Shown: positions 1 to 5,354 of the stretch, in pieces
Layout of the letters: every line of letters starts with the position of its first letter
Position numbering within the stretch: position 1 is the stretch's first letter
Made by a program: the position numbers and the translations under genes
Notes under the pieces: generated by a model
What the model was told of the DNA's origin: nothing
Database searches by the model: none
Seen by the model: only the letters and a program-made list of their open reading frames with translations
NCBI GenBank assembly: GCA_006227805.1
Contig: SBFT01000270.1
Location: 1 to 11,635 of the forward strand
Direction of reading: 5' to 3'
DNA length: 11,635 bases
From: Paracoccaceae bacterium
GTDB taxonomy: Bacteria > Pseudomonadota > Alphaproteobacteria > Rhodobacterales > Rhodobacteraceae

Positions 1-680
1 CGGGTCCGGGGGGTATCGTCGCCGGACAGCCAGTCGGCGGCATCGCCCAGCAGATCGCCCACCGCATCCATCGCCGCGAAGAAAGGATCGTCCGCGTCGC
101 TGTCCGGTGTCGCGCGTGCGGCCAGGGCCGCCAGCATCGCGTCCGTCCCCCCGGGCCCTTCCCGCGCCAGGAGTTGATCGCCCCGCACCACGCAGGCCTG
201 GCCTTCGTCGATGCGCGCCATCGCGGCGATCTCGCGCAGGGCGCGCGCGGTCTCGGCGGGGCTCGCATCGGGTCCGATCGCGGTCAGGATGCCTTCCGGC
301 GGCAAGAGGTCTGGCGCGATCCGGTGTGCGGCCACGACCTGAAGGCCCGCGTCCTCGAAAACGCCCATGATCGCGCGCAGAGCGCCGTCGTCGCCCGGTT
401 GCAGCGCGCGTTGCAGGACGGGCACCAGAGGCAGCGTCGCCGCGTCGATCAGCGCCAGGTCCACCGCCGGGCGGCTGACCGCGCCGCAGAAACAGACCTG
501 CGTCACCTCGCGCGCCACCAGGTCCGCGACCAGCGTGCCCAGCGTCTCCAGCCGGAAGGTGATGTCGGGTTCAAGACCGTCGGGCGCGTTGCCGGCCAGC
601 GTGCAGACCAGCGGCGGCCGGTCCAGCGCCCCGGCCACCGCCGCAGGCAAGGCCCCGCGCCCCGCGATCAGCGCCAGCAC
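1..680 (-). CDS. lpxI: UDP-2,3-diacylglucosamine diphosphatase LpxI (partial, C-terminus off the left edge)
   Basis: LpxI (DUF1009 family) hydrolyses UDP-2,3-diacylglucosamine to lipid X and UMP in lipid A synthesis. It replaces LpxH in many alphaproteobacteria. I translated the minus strand from a GTG at 680-678. The product opens VLALIAGRGALP, matching the family's glycine-rich start, and 226 codons are visible. Later landmarks are GQACVV (about residues 161-166) and EGPGGTDAML (174-183), the end of the N-terminal domain. The start lies 4 bases after the lpxA stop, so translation is probably coupled. After residue 190 there is an Asp-rich stretch (DSDADDPFF, then GDLLGDAADWLSGDD). In the relatives I remember, a short linker here leads to a KAPKP-type motif that opens the catalytic domain. 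That domain is not in the window, so integrity cannot be judged. The family call is firm; the edge truncates the gene. Confidence 0.9.
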   Translation of the reverse strand, partial: MLALIAGRGALPAAVAGALDRPPLVCTLAGNAPDGLEPDITFRLETLGTLVADLVAREVTQVCFCGAVSRPAVDLALIDAATLPLVPVLQRALQPGDDGALRAIMGVFEDAGLQVVAAHRIAPDLLPPEGILTAIGPDASPAETARALREIAAMARIDEGQACVVRGDQLLAREGPGGTDAMLAALAARATPDSDADDPFFAAMDAVGDLLGDAADWLSGDDTPRT

Positions 681-684
681 CGCC

Positions 685-1476
685 TCAGCCCGGCGTCAGG
701 TAGGACCGGTCGCTGTCGCCCAGCACGAAGCGCACGATCTCCTGGACATATTCGCTGTCATTGTCCTCGCCCAGGCGGCGGGCGCGGTCCTGGAAGGTGC
801 CCTCGCCCTGGGCCAGCATCTGGAAAGCCGCCCGCAGCGCCGTGATGTCGGTGCGCGCCACGCCCCGGCGTTTCAGCCCGACGAGGTTCAGCCCGTCGAG
901 TTCCCCGCGCGGCGCCTGCACAAGGCCATAGGGGATCACGTCGTTGGTGACCATCGTCACCGCCCCGATGATCGCCCCGCGCCCGATGCGCACCCATTGA
1001 TGCACGCCCGAGAGCCCGCCCACGATCACGTCGTCTTCCAGCACGCAATGGCCCGCGATGGCGGCCGAGTTCACGACGATCACCCGGTTGCCCACCTGGG
1101 CGTCATGCGCGATGTGGCATCCCGCCATGAACAGCCCGTCATCGCCCACGCGGGTCACGCCGCCGCCCCCTTCGGTGCCGCAGTTCATCGTGACATGTTC
1201 CCGGATGCGGTTGCGTTGCCCGATCACCAGGCGGCTGTCCTCGCCGCGATATTTCAGGTCCTGCGGCACCTCACCGATCACGGCGAAGGAAAAGACGACG
1301 GTATCCGCGCCGATCTCGGTGTTGCCCGTGACCACGACATGGGATTTCAGCTCGACCCGGTCGCCCAGGGTGACGCCCGCTCCGACCACGCAGAAGGGCC
1401 CGATCCGCACCCCTTCGCCCAGTTTCGCACCGGGTTCGATGACGGCCGAGGGGTGAACCAGCTGAGGCGCGCTCAT
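685..1476 (-). CDS. lpxA: Acyl-ACP:UDP-N-acetylglucosamine O-acyltransferase LpxA
   Basis: LpxA performs the first step of lipid A synthesis in the cytoplasm, moving a 3-hydroxyacyl chain from ACP to the 3-OH of UDP-GlcNAc. The 263-residue product has the normal family length. Residues 1-180 are left-handed beta-helix hexapeptide repeats, and 190-263 form the helical C-terminal domain (LNLVGLKRRG at 196-205). CHIAHD at 120-125 carries the catalytic His124 (E. coli His125), His121 and Asp125. AGH (141-143) and VHQ (158-160) are also kept. By ungapped alignment with E. coli, the acyl-ruler position Gly173 is Ala172 here. The ATG at 1476 overlaps the fabZ stop in an ATGA, which implies translational coupling with the enzyme that shapes acyl-ACP supply. 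lpxI follows after 4 bases. No feature suggests damage. Confidence 0.97.
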   Translation of the reverse strand: MSAPQLVHPSAVIEPGAKLGEGVRIGPFCVVGAGVTLGDRVELKSHVVVTGNTEIGADTVVFSFAVIGEVPQDLKYRGEDSRLVIGQRNRIREHVTMNCGTEGGGGVTRVGDDGLFMAGCHIAHDAQVGNRVIVVNSAAIAGHCVLEDDVIVGGLSGVHQWVRIGRGAIIGAVTMVTNDVIPYGLVQAPRGELDGLNLVGLKRRGVARTDITALRAAFQMLAQGEGTFQDRARRLGEDNDSEYVQEIVRFVLGDSDRSYLTPG

Positions 1477-1937
1477 TCGGCGGGCATGTCCATCATGGCG
1501 GTGAATTCGGCCTCGGCGGCCATCTCGCCCGCCACTTCGGCCACGCCGCCGAAGCGCCAGACCTTGCCGCCGGGGCGCCCGCGCAACGTGGTCAGCTTCA
1601 TCTCCAGCACGTCGCCGGGCACCACCATGCGGCGGAACTTGGCATTGTCGATGGCCATGAAATAGACCTTCAGCTCGCGATCCGCATATCCCAGCGCCAC
1701 GCCCACCATCACGGCGGCCGTCTGCGCCATCGCCTCGATGATGGTGACGCCGGGCATGATCGGGTTGCCCGGAAAATGGCCCTGGAAATGCGGCTCGTTC
1801 ATGGTGACGTTCTTGATGCCCCGGGCCGAGGCATAGCCGTCGATGTCCACGACCTTGTCGACCAGCAGGAACGGATAGCGGTGCGGGATGATCCGCTGGA
1901 TCATCTTGATGTCGGCGCTGGTGGGCTGGTCGGTCAT
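1473..1937 (-). CDS. fabZ: (3R)-hydroxyacyl-ACP dehydratase FabZ
   Basis: FabZ dehydrates (3R)-3-hydroxyacyl-ACP to trans-2-enoyl-ACP in type II fatty acid synthesis. It competes with LpxA for 3-hydroxyacyl-ACP, which fits their adjacency. The 154 residues form a single hot-dog fold. IPHRYPFLLVD (residues 17-27) is the usual N-terminal motif. GHFPGNPIMPGV (53-64) holds the catalytic His54, and IIEAMAQ (66-72) holds the catalytic Glu68. The ATG at 1937 is preceded by a modest GGGA ribosome-binding sequence. Upstream is a 91-base gap after skp, the longest within this block. It contains a weak promoter-like pair and an imperfect GC hairpin without a T-run. The gene ends inside the lpxA start codon. 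Most alphaproteobacterial and E. coli clusters have lpxD between skp and fabZ; it is absent here. Confidence 0.97.
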   Translation of the reverse strand: MTDQPTSADIKMIQRIIPHRYPFLLVDKVVDIDGYASARGIKNVTMNEPHFQGHFPGNPIMPGVTIIEAMAQTAAVMVGVALGYADRELKVYFMAIDNAKFRRMVVPGDVLEMKLTTLRGRPGGKVWRFGGVAEVAGEMAAEAEFTAMMDMPAE

Positions 1938-1968
1938 CGGGTCATCCCTGGGGAAGTCTGTCTGCCCG

Positions 1969-1997
1969 TCAGTATCAAGCCGCCCGTGTCAGGGCAA
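1969..1997 (-). promoter_or_regulatory. Weak candidate promoter upstream of fabZ
   Basis: On the minus strand, TTGCCC (1997-1992, four of six bases of a sigma-70 -35 box) is followed after 17 bases by TACTGA (1974-1969). The second box matches TATAAT poorly but resembles the proposed -10 of bamA. Transcription would start near 1962, about 25 bases before the fabZ ATG. The 91-base skp-fabZ gap gives room for it. The call rests on box similarity alone; fabZ may simply be transcribed from the bamA promoter. Confidence 0.25.
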
Positions 1998-2028
1998 GGC
2001 GGCGCAGCCTGGCCCGGGCAGAGCGGTC

Positions 2029-2601
2029 CTAGTCCTGCCCTTCCGGCGTCAGGTTCGCGCCATCGCCGATCGCGTCGTTGATCCGTTCGATGGCCAGGTC
2101 GGTGATGTCGGTCTCGTTGGCGCTGAGAAGCACGCTGGCGCGCTCGAGGATGATCGAGGCTCCGGCCTCGCGCATCAGCTGTTCCAGCACCGGGGCCGCG
2201 ACCTGCAGGAAGGCGACGCGGTCGGCGTCGCGCTTGCGCGCCAGGTCGCGCGCCTTTGCGTCCTGGGTGCGCCGGATCTCGCGCACCTTCTCGTCGAAGG
2301 CATCGGCGAGGGTGCGGAAGGCCTGGGCGTCCATCTGGCTGCGCCGGTCGGTCAGGTCGCGTTCCTCGGCGATCAGCTCGGCTTCGATCCTGCGGTTCTC
2401 GGCGGCCAGAACGGCGCTTTCGGCCTCGATCTCGCGGGCGACGCGCTGGCCGAAGGCGGATTGCCCATAGAGACGGTCGGATTCGACGGTCAGGATCGGG
2501 CTTTGCGTCAGGCCGAGCTGCTGGGCCGGGGCCGGAGCCCCCGCCGAAACGAAAACGGCCGCCAGAGCCGCCAGAAAGACGCGGCGACCTGCGGCCGTCA
2601 T
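2029..2601 (-). CDS. skp: Periplasmic OmpH/Skp-family chaperone
   Basis: Skp (OmpH family) is a trimeric periplasmic chaperone that holds unfolded outer-membrane proteins for the BAM complex. The chosen ATG at 2601 gives 190 residues and a clear Sec signal peptide: basic MTAAGRR, hydrophobic 8-20, and an AxA-type cleavage region in APAPAQQ (about 22-28). Earlier in-frame starts would place a long Arg-rich tail before the signal and run into bamA. The mature protein begins with a short beta segment (SPILTVESDRL). A long charged coiled-coil region follows at about 45-130, rich in Glu, Arg and Ala, as in Skp tentacles. The C-terminal part (ASIILERASVLLSANETDIT) returns to the body domain. The gene starts 7 bases after the bamA stop, so chaperone and insertase are made together. 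Sequence conservation in this family is low, but neighbour and architecture agree. Confidence 0.9.
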   Translation of the reverse strand: MTAAGRRVFLAALAAVFVSAGAPAPAQQLGLTQSPILTVESDRLYGQSAFGQRVAREIEAESAVLAAENRRIEAELIAEERDLTDRRSQMDAQAFRTLADAFDEKVREIRRTQDAKARDLARKRDADRVAFLQVAAPVLEQLMREAGASIILERASVLLSANETDITDLAIERINDAIGDGANLTPEGQD

Positions 2602-2608
2602 GGTGCGA

Positions 2609-4969
2609 TCAGAACCGCGCCTGGAGCGTGAAGTCGAAGCTCTGGTCCTTGTCAAAGGTCTCTTTCTTGATGGCATTGGTGAAGTTGAACCGCAGCGGGC
2701 CGATCGCGGTGTCCCAGAGCAGCGAGAAGCCGATCACGTGGCGGGCCGAGCCGCCCTCGCCCACCACGGTGCCGCCCGCCAGGTTGGCGTCGGAGAGATC
2801 CCACAGGTTGCCGATGTCGTAGAAGACCGCGCCGGTCAGGCCGATCTCCTCGGGCAGGCCCAGGGGAAACTGCGCTTCGAACGAGGCGACGGCGTAGTAG
2901 TTGCCGCCCAGGGCGTCGTCGGCTCCACCGCCGATGTCGCGCGGGCCAATCCCCGCCGGTTCGAACCCGCGCATGATCGAGGGCGACAGGTTGAAGCGGT
3001 CGACGATGCGGCTGGTGCCGTTGCCGCGCCATGCCAGCGCGCCGCCTTCGATCGAGGCCAGCAGCGTCACTTCCTCGTTCAGGATCCGGCGCTGCGCCAG
3101 GGCCTTGATGTTGGTCTTGATGTAATCGTTGTCGCCCGCGATGCCGGCATATTCCTGGCCGAATTCGATCCGCCAGCCGGCATTGGGGTCGAGCCCGCCG
3201 GCCCGGCTGTCGAAGGTGAACTTGTAGCCCAGACCGATGCTGCTGCGCTCGCCGAGCGCGATCTCGTTGCCGATTACGGCGCCGTTGGTCGCGGGCGTCC
3301 GTGCCAGCATCTCGAAGGATTCGTAGAAGACGCGGGTCTCGAGGTTCGTCTTCTCGCCCAGCGGGAAGGTCAGGCCGGTGCGCAGGAAGGTGCGCTCGGT
3401 GTCGTAGGCGGCAAAGCCCGAATCCGTCGCGGTGAAGCCGATCCCGAAGTCGAAGCGGACATCGCGGCCCAGAAGAGCGGGTTCCGCGAACGAGAAGGTA
3501 TAGGCTTCGTTCTCCTCCGCCTCGGACCAGTTGAAGCTGAGGAACTGGCCGCGGCCCAGGAAGTTCGATTCCTGCAGGCCGATCGCCACGCCGAAGCCGT
3601 CGTTGCGGCTGAACGACCCGCCCAGCGACAGCGAGCCGGTGGGCTGTTCCTCGACATCGACGTCGATCACGACCTGGTCGGGCGCCGAGCCTTCGCGCGC
3701 CTCGACATCGGCGGTCGAGAAGAAGCCCAGGGCGCGGATGCGTTCGGCGCTGGCGCGGATCTCGCGCGGGTTGAAGGGATCGCCCTCGACCACCTTGAAC
3801 TGGCGGCGCACGACGCGGTCCAGCGTGGTGGTGTTGCCCTCGATGTCGATGCGCTCGACGAAGATGCGCTCGCCGCGGGTCAGCACGAATTCGATATCCA
3901 GCGTCAGGTCACGGTCGTTGCGGGTGATGCGCGGCTCGACGCGCAGGAAATCGACCTCCTGCTGGAGGGCGAGGCGCTCCATCCGCGCGATGGCGGTCTC
4001 GACCAGTGCCGGCGAATAGATCTGCCCGGGCGCGACCCGGAGCGCGGCCTGGTAGGCCTCGGGCTCGACGCCGGGATATTCGCTGACCGTGGTGATCTGG
4101 CCGAAGCGGAATTGCTGGCCTTCCTGGATGTTGACCACCAGGAAGACGGCGTCACGCTCGCGCGTCAGTTCGGCATTGGCGCTGTTGACGCGGAAATCGA
4201 TGTAGCCGCGCGACAGGTAGAAGTCGCGCAGGACCTGCTTGTCGAACTCGATCCGGTCCTCGATCAGCGTGTCGTTGCGGAAGACCGCGCGCAGGAAGGT
4301 GGCCTGCTTGGTCTGCAGCACGCGGCGCAGGCGGCGGTCGGAATAGGCGCGGTTGCCGACGAAGCTGATGCGTTCGACCTCGACCGTGTCGCCCTCGGCG
4401 ATCTCGAAGATCAGGTCGACCCGGTTGTCGGAACGCCGGATGATGCGCGGCGTCACGGTCGCGGCGATGCGGCCCTGCTGGGAATAGGCCTCGGCGATGG
4501 TGCCGGCGTCGCGCTCGGCCTGGGCCGGGTTGAAGACGCGGCGCGGCGCGCTCTCGATGAAGCCCGCCAGTTCTTCGTCCTTGATGCGCGCGTTGCCCTC
4601 GAAATTGATGCGGTTGATCGTCGGGAACTCGACCACCTGAATGACCAGCGTGCCGCCGCGGGGCTCGATCACGACTGTTTCGAAAAGGCCGCTGTCAACG
4701 ATTCTCTGGTAGGCGGCGTTGATGTCCCCGCCGGTGACGCTCTGCCCCCGGGCGATTCCCGCGTAGCTGATGATCGTGTCGGTCGCGATGCGCTGGTTGC
4801 CCTCGACCCGGACGCTGTCGAAGCGGAAGCTCTGCGCCTGCGCCGCCCCCGGAACCGCGGCGAAGACCGTTGCAATCGCTAGGAAAATTCCGGCGAGCCC
4901 AACACACAACATATTGGATTTGGTCGCGCCCGATGCGCAGGATGTGCGCGAAATGATCCTCAGAGCCAT
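2609..4969 (-). CDS. bamA: Outer-membrane protein assembly factor BamA
   Basis: BamA is the Omp85 core of the BAM machine that inserts beta-barrel proteins into the outer membrane. From the ATG at 4969 it has 786 residues, normal for the family. A signal peptide (hydrophobic about 20-40, cleavage near AAQAQS, 42-47) precedes five POTRA domains at about 48-115, 116-193, 194-282, 285-368 and 369-441. The barrel runs from about 445 to 786. MRGFEPAGIGPRD (666-678) is the conserved loop-6 RGF motif, and the chain ends in Phe, as a beta-signal should. In-frame ATGs at 4996 and 5074 are rejected. The former sits at the predicted transcription start with no good ribosome site, and the latter lies upstream of the terminator hairpin and promoter. 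The 4969 start has GGGGA at 4981-4977, 7 bases upstream. skp follows after 7 bases. Confidence 0.96.
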   Translation of the reverse strand: MALRIISRTSCASGATKSNMLCVGLAGIFLAIATVFAAVPGAAQAQSFRFDSVRVEGNQRIATDTIISYAGIARGQSVTGGDINAAYQRIVDSGLFETVVIEPRGGTLVIQVVEFPTINRINFEGNARIKDEELAGFIESAPRRVFNPAQAERDAGTIAEAYSQQGRIAATVTPRIIRRSDNRVDLIFEIAEGDTVEVERISFVGNRAYSDRRLRRVLQTKQATFLRAVFRNDTLIEDRIEFDKQVLRDFYLSRGYIDFRVNSANAELTRERDAVFLVVNIQEGQQFRFGQITTVSEYPGVEPEAYQAALRVAPGQIYSPALVETAIARMERLALQQEVDFLRVEPRITRNDRDLTLDIEFVLTRGERIFVERIDIEGNTTTLDRVVRRQFKVVEGDPFNPREIRASAERIRALGFFSTADVEAREGSAPDQVVIDVDVEEQPTGSLSLGGSFSRNDGFGVAIGLQESNFLGRGQFLSFNWSEAEENEAYTFSFAEPALLGRDVRFDFGIGFTATDSGFAAYDTERTFLRTGLTFPLGEKTNLETRVFYESFEMLARTPATNGAVIGNEIALGERSSIGLGYKFTFDSRAGGLDPNAGWRIEFGQEYAGIAGDNDYIKTNIKALAQRRILNEEVTLLASIEGGALAWRGNGTSRIVDRFNLSPSIMRGFEPAGIGPRDIGGGADDALGGNYYAVASFEAQFPLGLPEEIGLTGAVFYDIGNLWDLSDANLAGGTVVGEGGSARHVIGFSLLWDTAIGPLRFNFTNAIKKETFDKDQSFDFTLQARF

Positions 4970-5005
4970 GTCGGCGTCCCCATCTTCAACGGACATTCTG
5001 CATCG

Positions 5006-5034
5006 TGAGTAACGGGATTGGGACTCCTTGTCAA
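5006..5034 (-). promoter_or_regulatory. Candidate bamA promoter (TTGACA, 17-base spacer)
   Basis: Minus-strand TTGACA (5034-5029) is a perfect sigma-70 -35 box. TACTCA (5011-5006) lies 17 bases downstream as a weak -10. Weak -10 boxes behind strong -35 boxes are common in alphaproteobacteria. Transcription would start near 4999, giving a leader of about 30 bases before the bamA ATG at 4969. The position directly after an intrinsic terminator makes a promoter here necessary for bamA expression unless readthrough is large. I did not find a convincing RpoE or RpoH motif. Confidence 0.6.
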
Positions 5035-5071
5035 AAGCACAAAAACACCCGCGCCGCGATGGGCCGGGTGT
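5035..5071 (-). terminator. Intrinsic terminator after the pyrH-to-microprotein block
   Basis: On the minus strand ACACCCG (5071-5065) pairs perfectly with CGGGTGT (5051-5045). An inner GCC/GGC pair extends the stem past one bulged G, leaving a loop of about 6 bases. The stem runs straight into TTTTT and a second TTTT four bases later. It begins 37 bases after the microprotein stop. A strong GC stem plus T-run is the classic Rho-independent form. It separates the upstream block from bamA. Confidence 0.8.
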
Positions 5072-5107
5072 CATGTCTGCCGGGGGCGCCGGACGGCGCA
5101 GATGGGG

Positions 5108-5236
5108 TCAGAAAAGGGAGCCGATGAACAGGCCAGCAAGCAGCGACAGCCCGATCGCCGCCACGTAGAGGAGCCGATCCCAGTTGAGTTCGACCACCAG
5201 GCTGAGGCCTTCGTAGGTTCTGGTCAGGGTCTGCAT
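5108..5236 (-). CDS. 42-residue single-pass membrane microprotein between rseP and bamA
   Basis: Function unknown. The product begins MQTLTRTYEG, has an amphipathic stretch (about residues 5-20, LSLVVELNWD) and ends in a hydrophobic segment (about 22-42, LLYVAAIGLSLLAGLFIGSLF at the very C-terminus). It would be a tail-anchored inner-membrane protein. Arg6 and Arg21 before the segment favour a cytoplasmic N-terminus, and GLFIG (35-39) is a GxxxG helix-packing motif. The ATG at 5236 is chosen because AGAAGG at 5251-5246 is 9 bases upstream. The ATG at 5245 (adding MSD, 45 residues) directly abuts that site and is less likely. The gene sits 118 bases after rseP and ends 37 bases before a terminator, so it closes the upstream block. 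I recall similar short proteins in Rhodobacteraceae genomes but could not verify this. Good ribosome site, clean topology and terminator support a real gene. Confidence 0.72.
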   Translation of the reverse strand: MQTLTRTYEGLSLVVELNWDRLLYVAAIGLSLLAGLFIGSLF

Positions 5237-5245
5237 GTCGCTCAT

Positions 5246-5251
5246 CCTTCT
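5246..5251 (-). promoter_or_regulatory. Shine-Dalgarno site that sets the microprotein start
   Basis: Minus-strand AGAAGG lies directly against an ATG at 5245 (zero spacing, unusable) and 9 bases before the in-frame ATG at 5236. The spacing favours the latter start, giving 42 rather than 45 residues. Confidence 0.6.
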
Positions 5252-5286
5252 GCGTCCCGCGACAGGTAGGCGCAGATCGCGGCAAC

Positions 5287-5299
5287 TTTGTGGCACAAA
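5287..5299. repeat. 13-base perfect inverted repeat upstream of the microprotein gene
   Basis: TTTGTG-G-CACAAA is a perfect palindrome around a single central base. It stands out as AT-rich in a very GC-rich setting. It lies in the rseP-microprotein gap, about 50 bases before the microprotein start. It could be an operator, but I see no convincing promoter boxes beside it, and a 6-base-arm palindrome can arise by chance. Confidence 0.35.
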
Positions 5300-5354
5300 C
5301 CGTGTCATGTCGTGGCAAGGGCCGCGTCTCGGGTTGCCGCGGGGGCGGCGGACA

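Noticed and set aside
367..1665. A 432-codon plus-strand open frame opposite lpxI, lpxA and fabZ
   Set aside because: It spans three real genes on the opposite strand and has no domain. It is an effect of codon bias.
1974..2005. A GCCGCC/GGCGGC hairpin in the skp-fabZ gap as a terminator
   Set aside because: The pairing is imperfect with a large loop, and there is no T-run. In a genome this GC-rich such pairing is expected by chance.
2600..4882. A 760-codon plus-strand open frame opposite bamA
   Set aside because: It is the antisense of bamA in a GC-rich gene, where stops are rare on the opposite strand. The translation is low-complexity (Asp, Ala, Gly, Arg rich) with no family motif, while the bamA frame has a signal peptide, POTRA domains and a barrel.
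4970..5074. An N-terminal extension of BamA by up to 35 residues
   Set aside because: It would begin at the terminator hairpin, cover the promoter and bury the signal peptide behind a Cys/Arg-rich tail. The ATG at 4969 has a good ribosome site.
5336..5349. A GCCGC/GCGGC hairpin just after the rseP stop as a terminator
   Set aside because: The stem is only 5 bp, no T-run follows, and the microprotein gene downstream probably depends on readthrough.
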